64,000 bases of DNA from Aliidiomarina minuta (lineage in GTDB: Bacteria; Pseudomonadota; Gammaproteobacteria; Enterobacterales; Alteromonadaceae): contig NZ_PIPL01000001.1 in the NCBI RefSeq assembly GCF_003987145.1, positions 992,001 to 1,056,000 on the forward strand. Direction: 5' to 3'. The notes beneath the pieces were generated by a model, which saw nothing but the letters and a program-made list of their open reading frames with translations, did not search any database and was not told where the DNA came from. Made by a program: the position numbers and the translations under genes. The stretch's first letter is position 1. Every line of letters begins with the position of its first letter. This document shows, in pieces, positions 7,764-17,210 of the stretch.

Positions 7764-10157
7764 ATGCTTGCTCGCTGGCTAGGCTATCTGACTGTCATTT
7801 TCACCCTTACCCTCCCCGGACTCGCTTTATCTGCAGATTCGGACCTGGCTCAACGCCTGCAGAACCTGCAACAGCTGCACACAGAGCTGGCTCAGGATCG
7901 TGCCGATTTAAGCGAAGAATACAGGGTCTTAGCTGGCAATCAATTATTGCATCAAGTACTGCAGGAACAACGTAGTCAGTTACCGCAACTGGAAACCGAG
8001 GATGTCAGTCAACGATTGGCAGAGCTTCGCTTAAACTACTTCCAGCTACAAAGAGAACAACGCCAGCCGGGTCTATCTTTGCAACAACGTCAACAACTGC
8101 AGCAGGAACAGCAGGAACTAGGCGAGATAATTGAACAGCTGGTAGAACTCACCCGAGCCCAGTATTTATTAGCCGCAGACATAGCCGCTTTTCAGCAGCA
8201 ACTGGATGAGTATCTGTTCTGGACACCCAGCAATCCGCCAATGAACGCGGACTGGTGGCGTCAGTTCCCGCAAAGAGCTCTGCAGCAAACTCAGCGTATC
8301 AGCAGCGAAATTACCACTATTCCTGCATCGATATCGCTTACGCTGACCCCCATTTCACTGCTACTGGCACTGTTATTAATATTGCTCATCGCCAGGCGCC
8401 GACGCATTAAAGCGCTTATAACCCTGTATGATACACGGATAAAAAAATCCGATGATCCTCCTCCGCCATGGATTATCCCGGCGGGGCTGGCTTTAAACGC
8501 GCTACTGGTGCTCCCTTTTTCATTGTCACTGTTACTGCTGGGCGAATTTATCAGTCACCGGGAAGCGGCAGGTATCAACCTGGGAGCGGGCTTTACCGCC
8601 GTTGCGCTGGCCTGGTTTATGGTGGCTTTTCTACGTAAATTAGTAAAACCCAGCGGTTTTGCTGAGCTTTATTTTAACTGGTCAACTGAGCGGTGTGACA
8701 TATTACGCCGCTATCTCACTTACCTGGCCTATGGTCTGTTGCCAACCAGTTTTGTACTGGCTTTTACGACTCAACAGGAACTACAGATTTCCACTGACGT
8801 ACTCGGCATGCTGATACTCAGCCTGGCCTCTGTCTACCTGATAGGTACTACCATCTATCTGCTGCGGGCATTGCCTCCTATGTATCATTCAACCTTCTGG
8901 CATCGTCTGATAGGCCTGGCCCTGTTGCTTTTACCCATCAGTCTGTTATTTATTTTAACCAGTGGTTATTACTACACAGCGCTCAAGCTCAGCGGTTATT
9001 ACCTGGCTACCTTTTATATTGTGATTTTGTGGCTTATCACCGAAGCTAGTGTAGAGCGCTGGATGCAGTTTTCTTATGAACGCATGCGTCGTGATATCTC
9101 TGATGCGTCGACAGATGAACCCGCTACACTCGAGTTAATTGAAGAAAGCCAGACTCAAAACAGCAGTCAACAAGCTGAAATTGATCCTGATAAAGCGCAA
9201 CAACAGTCACAGCGTCTGGCTCATTTTGCACTGCTAATTGCATTTTCTTTTATTCTCTATGCAATCTGGTCTGAAGCCACTGTCGCTCTGGAGTATCTGG
9301 ATACACAGTTTCTATGGCAAAACATGGATGACGGAGAAAGCGCATTAAGCATCGGCAATCTACTGTCAGCCTTTTTCATCGCGCTCGTCGGCTACCTGCT
9401 GGCTCGCAACCTGCCGGGCTTGCTGGAAATGTTATTTTTATCACGTCTTAAGCTGGAAGTAGGTACTTCCTATGCAGTCACTTCACTACTTAATTACGTT
9501 GTAGTGAGCGTCGCTATTATCCTGTTTCTGGGCACGCTTGGGGTAAGCTGGAATCAGCTGCAGTGGCTGGCTGCCGGTCTTACCGTCGGTTTGGGATTCG
9601 GTTTACAGGAAATCTTTGCCAACTTTATTTCCGGCTTAATTATTTTCTTCGAACGCCCTCTGCGGGTTGGCGATATCATTACACTGGACAATCTGTCTGG
9701 CCGGGTGGCCAAAATCCGCATCCGCGCCACTGTCATTACTGATTTTGATCGCCGCGATATTATAGTACCCAACCGTAATTTCATAACCGGTAAATTTGTT
9801 AACTGGTCACTGAGCAATACCGTAACCCGACTGATTATAAAAGTCGGTGTCGCTTATGGTTCCGACCTGCAAAAGACACAGGAAATCCTGCTCGATATTG
9901 CTCAACAGGAAGAAATGATACTGGACGATCCACCACCTCAGGCCTTGTTCTTAAGCTTTGGTGAAAGCACCCTGGATCATGAATTACGGGTACATGTGGG
10001 CCATCTCAAGGACCGCAATCCAACCATAGATGCCGTCAACCGTGAAATTGACCGTCGTTTCCGGGAAGCAGGTATCGAAATAGCCTTCAATCAGGTTGAT
10101 ATACATTTTCGTAATGCTTTGGGTTTAGAACAACTGGTAGAACAACGCAAAGCATAA
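7764..10157 (+). CDS. Large MscS-family mechanosensitive channel (MscK/MscM-like)
   Basis: Predicted inner-membrane mechanosensitive channel of the long MscS type. Translated from ATG at 7764, it begins with a signal peptide (hydrophobic core then LALSADS). It continues with a Gln-rich periplasmic coiled coil to about residue 175, a multi-helix membrane region, and a C-terminal MscS core. The core has the pore-lining helix LTVGLGFGLQEIFANFISG and the beta-domain start RPLRVGDIITL. The frame opens earlier at a TTG (7704), but that would place 20 polar residues ahead of the signal peptide, so I reject it. Such channels release solutes on osmotic downshock. A hairpin terminator follows at once. 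Confidence 0.88.
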   Translation: MLARWLGYLTVIFTLTLPGLALSADSDLAQRLQNLQQLHTELAQDRADLSEEYRVLAGNQLLHQVLQEQRSQLPQLETEDVSQRLAELRLNYFQLQREQRQPGLSLQQRQQLQQEQQELGEIIEQLVELTRAQYLLAADIAAFQQQLDEYLFWTPSNPPMNADWWRQFPQRALQQTQRISSEITTIPASISLTLTPISLLLALLLILLIARRRRIKALITLYDTRIKKSDDPPPPWIIPAGLALNALLVLPFSLSLLLLGEFISHREAAGINLGAGFTAVALAWFMVAFLRKLVKPSGFAELYFNWSTERCDILRRYLTYLAYGLLPTSFVLAFTTQQELQISTDVLGMLILSLASVYLIGTTIYLLRALPPMYHSTFWHRLIGLALLLLPISLLFILTSGYYYTALKLSGYYLATFYIVILWLITEASVERWMQFSYERMRRDISDASTDEPATLELIEESQTQNSSQQAEIDPDKAQQQSQRLAHFALLIAFSFILYAIWSEATVALEYLDTQFLWQNMDDGESALSIGNLLSAFFIALVGYLLARNLPGLLEMLFLSRLKLEVGTSYAVTSLLNYVVVSVAIILFLGTLGVSWNQLQWLAAGLTVGLGFGLQEIFANFISGLIIFFERPLRVGDIITLDNLSGRVAKIRIRATVITDFDRRDIIVPNRNFITGKFVNWSLSNTVTRLIIKVGVAYGSDLQKTQEILLDIAQQEEMILDDPPPQALFLSFGESTLDHELRVHVGHLKDRNPTIDAVNREIDRRFREAGIEIAFNQVDIHFRNALGLEQLVEQRKA

Positions 10158-10187
10158 AAAAAACAGGACTCTAAGGTCCTGTTTCTT
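10154..10187. terminator. Bidirectional intrinsic terminator
   Basis: A 9-bp perfect stem, AAACAGGAC (10161-10169) with GTCCTGTTT (10176-10184), and a 6-base loop. It is flanked by an A-run on the left and a T-rich stretch on the right, so it can end both the plus-strand channel gene and the converging minus-strand RND operon. Confidence 0.85.
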
Positions 10188-10195
10188 ACTTCTGC

Positions 10196-13100
10196 TTAAC
10201 CCGGTGTAGAAGACTCCTGCACCTTAGGGTTACGCCTGAATACAAAAGCAAACAAGCGTACCAGCTGACGTTTGAGGTCATCCAGGATCAGGTACAGACA
10301 AGGTACCAGAAGCAAAGTGATCATAGTGGCAAAGAGCACCGCAAAAGCCAGCGATATCGCCATAGGAATCACAAACTGCGCCTGCAGACTTCTTTCAAAC
10401 ATAATAGGTAACAACCCAAAGAAGGTCGTCAGTGAGGTCAAAATAATAGCCCGGAAACGCTTTCTACCCGCACCAATAACGGACTCATACATAGATATGC
10501 CCTGGGCCCGTGCATAATTTATATAAGAAGTCAGCACCAGGCTGTCATTAATAACCACCCCAGCAGCAGCTATGATGCCAAAGAATGACATAATAGATAA
10601 ATCATAGCCGAGGATAAAATGCCCCCAGACTGCGCCTATCATGCCAAAAGGAATCACTGACATCACAATCAATGGCTGACCATAACTCTTCAGTGGAATC
10701 GCCAGCAAAATGTACACAGCCAGCAAACCTGCCACAAAGAACATCGCCATTTCAGTCATCTGCTGCTGTTGCTCAGCAAAGTCGCCTCCCAGTTCTGTAG
10801 TCACTCCAGGAAAGCGTTCACGCAATTCCGGCATAATATTCTCACGCACCGAAGTCGCCACATCGCCACTCGTGGTCACCGACTGATCGACACTGCCAAA
10901 CACACGCACCGTGCGGAAACCGGATTCCCGGTTTACTCTGGCAATGCCGGGTACTTCCTGCAACTGTGCGACGTCGCCAAGCATAACGTAGTCACCATTA
11001 CCCAGTCGTATACGCGTGTATTCCAGTTCAGATATCTGCTCCCGGCTACTACGCGGATACCGCACCATGACCCGCACTTCATCACCGTTACGAATCATCC
11101 GTTGGGCTTCAGCGCCATAAAAACCATGGCCAACCTGAGCCACTACTTCAGCCGGTGTCAGACCTAACTGATGCGCCAGCGGTTTAAGTTCGATATTGAA
11201 CTCACGGGCTGAACTGTCAATGGTCGAACTGATATCGGTAAAACCAGGAATACGGCGCAGTTCAGCGGCCAGCCAGTTACCAGCATCGTTGAGTTCATTG
11301 AGGTTACGGCCAAACAAGCGGTAACCCAGGTCACCATCGCCGCCGCCAGACATGACCGAATCATCAATGTTCATTTCACGCAATCCCGGAATATCTGGCA
11401 TTGCCTCACGCCAGCGACGGGACAACTCAAATGAATCATAAGGCCGGTCATCTTCCGGTACCAGTGTCATTAAAATACGACCCCGGGTCTGGCCATTTAA
11501 GAAGGCCAGTATATTGACCATCATAGGTTTGCCAAACTCTTCCTGACTTTCCTGCTCAACTTGATAAAACATCTGTTCAAGTGACTGTAATGCAGCCAAC
11601 GTCTGTTGTTCAGAGGCCCCCTGATTCATCTCATAACTGATTGATGGGTAATCATGAGACACCTTAGGTTGACCCACATTGCGTACATGACCCGAAGTGA
11701 TCAGACTGATACTGACAATAAGCAAAGCTACAAAGACTGCAAACGTCAGATAACGATGACGAATACAGCGGCGCAGGAAAGGCTGGTATACATTGTTGAT
11801 AAACGCCTGAAAACGCCGGTTAAAACGCGCCCGAATGTCCTTTTCCTTAAGGGGTTTTAACTTAGTGTGGGCCAGGTGAGCTGGCAATATCAGTTTAGAC
11901 TCAATCAGACTAAAAATCAGACAGAGAATAACCACGCCGGCAAGGGGTTTAAAGAAAGCGGCTTCCATACCCTGTGTCATCAAAAAAGGAGCAAACACAG
12001 CTATGGTGGTAAGCACACCGAAAGTGGCAGGTACAGCTACATGCTGAGCCCCCCGCACCACACTATCTATGCTGTGACCATTGACTTCAGTTTCAGCATA
12101 GGCGCTCTCGCCGGTAACAATGGCGTCGTCCACCACAATACCCAGCACCATAATAAAAGCGAACAAAGAGATAATATTAATGCTAATGCTGAAAAATGGC
12201 ATCAGCCAGAATGCACCTAGAAATGCGACCGGTAGCCCCAGCATGACCCAGAAAGCAACCCGCGTGCGCAGAAACAGCATCAGCATCAGAAAGACCAGCA
12301 CGCCTCCTTGCAGCAGGTTCGTCAGCATCATGTTTAAACGGCCATCCAGGTAGTAGGTCATATCGACCAGCACCTGCAATTCAAAACCTGGTGGCAACTC
12401 GGTATTTTTCCACTCCACAAAGTCGTTCACGGCACCAGCCACATCCGGCAACGACTGCGTGCTACTGGCGTTGACCCCCATAAAAGCGGCTGGCTGCCCG
12501 TTGTATCTCATGTAGTTAATGCGTTCTTCAAAACCATCATGAATAGTCGCAATATCGCCCAGCCGCACCATTTCACCCTGGCTACCCACAATCACTGGGA
12601 TTTGTGCAAAATCGTCTCCCCGGTAAGCGCGCTGTTCAGAGCGAATGGCGATCATGCCGGACTCGGTACGTATGTTACCGGCTGACAGGTTGTCTGAATA
12701 CTGGCGTATTGCGGTAGAAACATCCTGCAAAGTTATGGCATAACGGCGCAGAGTTTCCGGTGGGATTTCAACACCGATTTCCCATGCAGGCATGCTGTTA
12801 AAATCAACGAAGCTGACATTGTTCAGTTGCAACAGCTCGCGTTCAATATCACGGCCCATTTCTTTGAGTTGAATAGAATCATCGGTCCCCGTGAGCACCA
12901 ATTCAACCGCTTGCTGACGAAACTCAACCTGGTAAATGGTCAACGGTTCCATCGCTCCCGGGAAAGTCGCTATGGCATCCACATTGAGTTTCACCTGATC
13001 CAGGCGCTGACTGATATTTTCGCCTTCATCCAGTTCAATAGAAACCTGGCCACCACCGCGCCAGGCAACACTACGAATGCGTTTGATACCCTCAACATCC

Positions 13101-13339
13101 TGCAATGCCTCTTCTATCTTGATCAAAATGCCTTCTTCAATTTCCTGCGGCGCCGCACCACGGAACACGGTATTTACGTGAATGTAGTTAATTTCCATCT
13201 GCGGAAACATCTGGCGTTGCGCAGTCGCATAACCAATCAGGCCAAGCACAATAATGAAAACCATCAATAAATTGGCTGCCACGGGGTTATTGGCAAACCA
13301 GGCAATAATGCCGGTAGGACGAGACTGTTCCTGAGTCAT
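10196..13339 (-). CDS. RND efflux permease, first copy (HAE1-like)
   Basis: A 1047-residue resistance-nodulation-division permease of the AcrB/HAE1-like class. It is expected to be a proton-driven trimer in the inner membrane with two large periplasmic loops and 12 membrane helices. The first helix lies in NNPVAANLLMVFII, TM4 carries the proton-relay acidic pair in VLGIVVDDAIV, and the second half repeats this as AAGVVINDSLVL. It lies 5 bases downstream of its adaptor gene. No outer-membrane factor gene is near by, so it probably borrows a TolC-type protein encoded elsewhere. The substrate cannot be read from sequence. It is a paralogue of the permease at 25455-28619. Confidence 0.93.
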   Translation of the reverse strand: MTQEQSRPTGIIAWFANNPVAANLLMVFIIVLGLIGYATAQRQMFPQMEINYIHVNTVFRGAAPQEIEEGILIKIEEALQDVEGIKRIRSVAWRGGGQVSIELDEGENISQRLDQVKLNVDAIATFPGAMEPLTIYQVEFRQQAVELVLTGTDDSIQLKEMGRDIERELLQLNNVSFVDFNSMPAWEIGVEIPPETLRRYAITLQDVSTAIRQYSDNLSAGNIRTESGMIAIRSEQRAYRGDDFAQIPVIVGSQGEMVRLGDIATIHDGFEERINYMRYNGQPAAFMGVNASSTQSLPDVAGAVNDFVEWKNTELPPGFELQVLVDMTYYLDGRLNMMLTNLLQGGVLVFLMLMLFLRTRVAFWVMLGLPVAFLGAFWLMPFFSISINIISLFAFIMVLGIVVDDAIVTGESAYAETEVNGHSIDSVVRGAQHVAVPATFGVLTTIAVFAPFLMTQGMEAAFFKPLAGVVILCLIFSLIESKLILPAHLAHTKLKPLKEKDIRARFNRRFQAFINNVYQPFLRRCIRHRYLTFAVFVALLIVSISLITSGHVRNVGQPKVSHDYPSISYEMNQGASEQQTLAALQSLEQMFYQVEQESQEEFGKPMMVNILAFLNGQTRGRILMTLVPEDDRPYDSFELSRRWREAMPDIPGLREMNIDDSVMSGGGDGDLGYRLFGRNLNELNDAGNWLAAELRRIPGFTDISSTIDSSAREFNIELKPLAHQLGLTPAEVVAQVGHGFYGAEAQRMIRNGDEVRVMVRYPRSSREQISELEYTRIRLGNGDYVMLGDVAQLQEVPGIARVNRESGFRTVRVFGSVDQSVTTSGDVATSVRENIMPELRERFPGVTTELGGDFAEQQQQMTEMAMFFVAGLLAVYILLAIPLKSYGQPLIVMSVIPFGMIGAVWGHFILGYDLSIMSFFGIIAAAGVVINDSLVLTSYINYARAQGISMYESVIGAGRKRFRAIILTSLTTFFGLLPIMFERSLQAQFVIPMAISLAFAVLFATMITLLLVPCLYLILDDLKRQLVRLFAFVFRRNPKVQESSTPG

Positions 13340-13344
13340 GCGCT

Positions 13345-14481
13345 TTACTCCTGCTGTGCTGTCTGCGTATCTTCAGCTACAGGGCGCACTCGCATCCCAT
13401 GTTGCGGAAAGTTGGGGGGCATAACCACCAGGGTGTCTGATGATGAAATACCGTCACTGACCAGTACATCACGGCCTTCTTTGCGCAGAATATTAACCTG
13501 ACGTCGTTGCAGGGTATTGTCATCGCTAACCAGCCAGATGCTGTCCCGCACTAAGGCTTCCTGCGGCAGGCGATAAACTTCTGCCACCGATTGCCCCTCA
13601 ATGCGCACAGTAACAAATTGACCGAAACGCAAAACAGGTTCACCACTGTGCAACCCATAAGGGTCGTCCAGGCTCGCCACTAAACGTGTCATGCGGGTCT
13701 GACTATCAACAATGCCCAGATCGCGCACTATCTTCACTGCGCGAGTCACTGCCGGGGTTTCTATATAGGCCTGGCTACCAACCACCTGCTCCTGCAAAAA
13801 GTGCAGATCAAAACTGGCAATAGGCAGATGAATCTCAGCCTGTTCAATGTTATATATTTCGCCCAGCGTTGTGCCCATGGAAACCACCTGACCGACACCG
13901 GTATTACGGGATTTTACTAAGGCGTCATAAGGGGCGGTTATCTGAGTTCTGGATAAATCACGCTGCGCTTTTCGCAAACCAGCGTCTGCTGATTTAACCG
14001 CAGCTTCTGAACTTTGCAACTGAGGCAAACGTAAAGCCAGTGGCGTAGGATCCTTGGTGTTACGCAATTCCTGCTGGGCAACACGAGCCAGCGCCTGGTC
14101 CTCCTGCAGCTTAGCCTCTGCAGCAGCCAGGTTTGATTCCGCTGTGAGCAACGCAGACCGATAATCTGAATCATCCAGAGTCACCAGCACTTCACCTTCC
14201 CGGATCAGACCGCCTTCAATAAAGTTGGGGTGAAAGGCTATCACCCGGCCGGTCACTTCCGGCGTTAAGGTGGTTTTCTCCCTGGGCTGTAATTCGCCCC
14301 AGGAGGTCACATTATATTGATGAGATTGCGGTGTGATGCTGCGCACTGTCACCACAGGCCCCGGAGAGGCCTCGTTAACAGGCTCAACAGGCGGTGTGCC
14401 GGTTGCGTTGATTACGCTTGCGCCAACAATGCCAAGCACAACAACAGCAAGGGGTAAGGTGATTTTTAGCCAGGTTTTCAT
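13345..14481 (-). CDS. RND periplasmic adaptor (membrane fusion protein), first copy
   Basis: A 378-residue HlyD/AcrA-type adaptor linking the RND permease to an outer-membrane channel. An N-terminal membrane anchor (about 7-27) is followed by a barrel-sandwich half (GELQPREKTTLTPEVTGRV), a helical hairpin rich in Ala and Gln (about 110-180), the second lipoyl half (ITAPYDALVKSRNTGVGQVV), and beta-barrel and membrane-proximal domains. AGAGGA precedes the ATG. It is first gene of a two-gene operon with the permease. The upstream region shares a TAGTATACC sequence with the second RND operon. Confidence 0.92.
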   Translation of the reverse strand: MKTWLKITLPLAVVVLGIVGASVINATGTPPVEPVNEASPGPVVTVRSITPQSHQYNVTSWGELQPREKTTLTPEVTGRVIAFHPNFIEGGLIREGEVLVTLDDSDYRSALLTAESNLAAAEAKLQEDQALARVAQQELRNTKDPTPLALRLPQLQSSEAAVKSADAGLRKAQRDLSRTQITAPYDALVKSRNTGVGQVVSMGTTLGEIYNIEQAEIHLPIASFDLHFLQEQVVGSQAYIETPAVTRAVKIVRDLGIVDSQTRMTRLVASLDDPYGLHSGEPVLRFGQFVTVRIEGQSVAEVYRLPQEALVRDSIWLVSDDNTLQRRQVNILRKEGRDVLVSDGISSSDTLVVMPPNFPQHGMRVRPVAEDTQTAQQE

Positions 14482-14595
14482 ACATTCCTCTGGTATACTA
14501 ACTCAGTAATATGAAATGCAGAATAGTGGCATTTTAAAATTTAGGCGAGCGTTATAATGTTAGAAGTTGTAACAGCGATGTTGTGAATAAGCGTT

Positions 14596-14904
14596 TTACT
14601 GTGGTCGAACTACCCACTCAGGATCCGCAAACTCACCAAGTGGCCGGATGTCACAGTAAGGCGCAGCACTGCGAATAATACTGGCAACCTCTTCATTATG
14701 TACTGACTCCATAACATCCCGCGCTGCTTTACTTTCCCAGTGCGCAATAGCAATCAATACCTTAGGGTCATCCAGCTTACGATGCAGTTCCGTACCTAAA
14801 GCTCCGGGGGCTTGCTGAATGATTTTACTTGCCTTTACCCAGGCTTGCGCATATTGCTCTGCGGTATAGCCTTCTTTAATCCGCACTTCAAAAATATATT
14901 TCAT
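14596..14904 (-). CDS. Antibiotic biosynthesis monooxygenase (ABM) domain protein
   Basis: A 102-residue single-domain protein with a dimeric alpha/beta ABM fold pattern: KYIFEVRIKEGYTAEQYAQAW, APGALGTELHRKLDDPKVLIAIAHWES, then a helix and a closing strand. Relatives include small quinone or polyketide monooxygenases, haem-degrading enzymes and many proteins of unknown role. I see nothing that fixes the substrate. AAAAGGAGATCAT gives a strong ribosome binding site before ATG at 14904. It appears to stand alone, with the RND adaptor downstream and the PA2779-like gene divergent. Confidence 0.75.
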   Translation of the reverse strand: MKYIFEVRIKEGYTAEQYAQAWVKASKIIQQAPGALGTELHRKLDDPKVLIAIAHWESKAARDVMESVHNEEVASIIRSAAPYCDIRPLGEFADPEWVVRPQ

Positions 14905-15072
14905 ATGATCTCCTTTTTATTCAGGCTTACAGTCTCTGAACGACATTATATATGGCAGTGTAGCCCGTCTTACATCAACTCACAGCCGATATTCAATGCA
15001 CTGAAAATATTAATAAAACTGACAGCAGCACAAATTTGTTCTACTGTTAACGGCAAAGACAAAAGGAGAACA

Positions 15073-15426
15073 ATGATGAATAAAATTCAGGTTATAGGTA
15101 CTACCTTTCTTGCTGGCAGTCTGTTACTTAGCCCAGCGGTGTCTTTTAATGCTCATGCAGACATAGTCAGCACTGAGCAGGTTGTTTCTGAACAGCAGTC
15201 TGGACTTGACCGGATCCAGCTGACTGAACAACTGGAACGAACGGATATTCAAAGCGAACTGATCCGTTATGGCGTGGATCCTGACGAAGCAATCGCCCGT
15301 GTACATGCTATGACAGACGAAGAAGTTATGGCTCTGACTGCAGGCATCGATGAGTTGCCTGCAGGTGCTGGTATCAGCATCAGCGTTATTCTACTGGGTA
15401 TTATCATTTACTTACTCGTACGCTAA
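15073..15426 (+). CDS. PA2779-family small membrane protein
   Basis: A 117-residue protein matching the family of Pseudomonas PA2779. It has a cleavable signal (about 1-30, ending NAHADI), a soluble helical middle with RIQLTEQLERTDIQSELIRYGVDPDEAIARV, and a C-terminal transmembrane segment ISISVILLGIIIYLLVR that closes the protein. The chosen ATG has AGGAGA seven bases upstream. The frame extends further upstream without a plausible start. Its stop overlaps by one base the start of the cysteine-peptidase-like lipoprotein, as in Pseudomonas, so the two are probably made together and may interact in the envelope. Function is unknown. Confidence 0.85.
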   Translation: MMNKIQVIGTTFLAGSLLLSPAVSFNAHADIVSTEQVVSEQQSGLDRIQLTEQLERTDIQSELIRYGVDPDEAIARVHAMTDEEVMALTAGIDELPAGAGISISVILLGIIIYLLVR

Positions 15427-16394
15427 TGCCGCAGCCCGTCACAAGCAGCCGTTTACCAAAGGTATTCTGGCTGCTTTTCTTTGTACTTTTTCTGTCCGCA
15501 TGTGCAGGTGTCCCCCTACAATACCCTGCGCTGGCAGAAAACTCTGAACCCTTTAACCAGCCGGTTGAGCTGCACGACACGCCCTTTCATCCGCAAGAGG
15601 CGTATCAATGCGGTCCTGCTGCTCTTGCCACCGTATTGCAATACAGTGGAGTCGAACAGGCTAATCCTGAAGCACTGGCTGACCAGGTCTACTTACCCGA
15701 CCGCCGCGGCAGCCTGCAACTTGAACTCCTGGGTGCTGCCCGTCGCGCCGATCGCATCCCTTATGTACTGGCCCCCAGCCTTGCAGACTTATTAACCGAA
15801 GTTAAAGCTGGCCACCCGGTACTGGTGCTACAGAACCTCGGATTACGCCGCTGGCCACAGTGGCATTACGCGGTCGTTATTGGGTTTGATATTGAACAGG
15901 AAAGCATTATTTTACGTTCTGGCACTACAGAGCGTGAGCAGTTGTCTTTACGACGTTTCGAACATACCTGGCAGCTGGCAGACTATTGGGCGCTTGTTGT
16001 CGCCGAACCTGGCAATACCCCGGCCACTGCCGAGGAACTAAAATACCTTGCTGCTGTGGCCGCGGTGGAAAATCAGCAGCGCCTGCACATTGCTCAACAA
16101 GGGTATGAAGCTGCCCGGCAACGCTGGCCAGATAATGCCACCAGCTATCTGGGGCTGGGCAATATTGCCTACCAACAACAGGACTACGCCGCCGCAGAAC
16201 AACACTACCTTGCCGCTGCAGCACTAAAGCCTGAACAAGCGTCTATTTATTACAATTTAGCCTGGGCATTTCTGCGTCAGGGTAAATTCAGTAAAGCGCA
16301 GCAGGCGGCTCAGGAGGCTGAAATTCTGGCTCCGGAACATGAGCGGTACGGTAATGCTGTCGCTACTGTTGAAGCAGCTATTAGCGACGGTTAA
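15426..16394 (+). CDS. PA2778-family C39-like cysteine peptidase lipoprotein with TPR repeats
   Basis: A 322-residue lipoprotein of the PA2778 family. The lipobox is LSAC with Cys26. A C39-like papain-fold domain follows (about 48-190), with catalytic Cys62 in YQCGPAAL and His148 in WHYAVVIGF. The second half (about 200-315) holds tetratricopeptide repeats, for instance ATSYLGLGNIAYQQQDYAAAEQHY. C39 domains normally cut double-glycine leaders inside ABC exporters, but here the domain is free and lipid-anchored on the periplasmic side, so its substrate is unclear. TAATG overlap with the PA2779-like gene indicates coupling. Confidence 0.88.
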   Translation: MPQPVTSSRLPKVFWLLFFVLFLSACAGVPLQYPALAENSEPFNQPVELHDTPFHPQEAYQCGPAALATVLQYSGVEQANPEALADQVYLPDRRGSLQLELLGAARRADRIPYVLAPSLADLLTEVKAGHPVLVLQNLGLRRWPQWHYAVVIGFDIEQESIILRSGTTEREQLSLRRFEHTWQLADYWALVVAEPGNTPATAEELKYLAAVAAVENQQRLHIAQQGYEAARQRWPDNATSYLGLGNIAYQQQDYAAAEQHYLAAAALKPEQASIYYNLAWAFLRQGKFSKAQQAAQEAEILAPEHERYGNAVATVEAAISDG

Positions 16395-16400
16395 TTTCTG

Positions 16401-17159
16401 TTACAAAAAACCACGCAAAACAGCATAGAAACCAGCAATCGCCGAGATACTTAATAAAAAGCGTGTAAACCAGGAAGCTGGCAAGCGACCACCAAAACGT
16501 TGCGAGAGATAAAACCCGGCAAACATAGCAGGTGCTAATAACGCGCTCACTACCAGATCAGCCAGGCTAAAACGACCGATATGCCAAAGCGCGATGAGTG
16601 AGACTATACTGGCGGGAATAAAGGTTGCGGAGAGCGAACCCCGTATACGCCCTGGCGTGGCTTGTTGATAGGCCAGACCTATGGGTGGACCGCCGACACC
16701 GGTAATGGTGCCCATCAAGCCGGTACCATAAGCTCCTGCAAAAATTGTCACATTTCCAGGGCCGTCAGAATGTACACGGCTGTTACGCCTGAGGTAACTT
16801 ACTACGCTCACTGCAACAGCAAGCAATATTAAACCACCAAAAATAATATCCCAGGCGGCGGCACTGAGCAGCCCTGCCACCAGCCAGGCGGTGAATACGC
16901 CAATGAAACTGCCGGACAGCGTAAAATACAGGTCTCGCCGGACCACATGCTGATAATTATCGCGCAGCACCAGCAAAGACATAATACCTCCCAGGATAAT
17001 CAGAGGGGCAGGTACGAAGCCGGGATAGATCAAAAACAATAAAGGCGCACTGAATAGCGCAATACCATAACCAATGACGCCCTGAATAAAACTTCCAATG
17101 GTGATCACCAGAATAGCGATTAACCAAAGATACAACGATAGTTCCGGCAATAATGTCAT
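16401..17159 (-). CDS. TauE/SafE family permease, first copy
   Basis: A 252-residue membrane protein with about eight hydrophobic segments and the duplicated TauE/SafE signature: GSFIQGVIGYGIALFSAPLL near the N-terminus and GTGLMGTITGVGGPPIGL in the second half. The family exports or imports sulfite, sulfoacetate and other small organic anions; nothing near by fixes the substrate. It ends 6 bases past the end of the convergent PA2778-like gene. A second, distinct family member lies at 45497-46246. Confidence 0.88.
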   Translation of the reverse strand: MTLLPELSLYLWLIAILVITIGSFIQGVIGYGIALFSAPLLFLIYPGFVPAPLIILGGIMSLLVLRDNYQHVVRRDLYFTLSGSFIGVFTAWLVAGLLSAAAWDIIFGGLILLAVAVSVVSYLRRNSRVHSDGPGNVTIFAGAYGTGLMGTITGVGGPPIGLAYQQATPGRIRGSLSATFIPASIVSLIALWHIGRFSLADLVVSALLAPAMFAGFYLSQRFGGRLPASWFTRFLLSISAIAGFYAVLRGFL

Positions 17160-17193
17160 AACAAAGGCGTTCCTTTAATGTTAAATACCGTAG

Positions 17194-17210
17194 GGCAGGT
17201 TCCACCTGCC
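17194..17210. repeat. Short palindromic hairpin
   Basis: A perfect 7-bp stem GGCAGGT / ACCTGCC with a 3-base loop, embedded in CCGTAGGGCAGGTTCCACC. It lies in the 152-base gap between the TauE/SafE gene and the antiporter gene. There is no T-run, so it is not an obvious terminator. The form resembles interspersed palindromic units seen in other bacterial genomes. I found no second copy in this window. Confidence 0.4.

Noticed and set aside
14812..15072. Upstream extension of the PA2779-like frame
   Set aside because: It would place about 87 residues ahead of a clear signal peptide and cross the start of the divergent ABM gene. The ATG at 15073 has a strong ribosome binding site.
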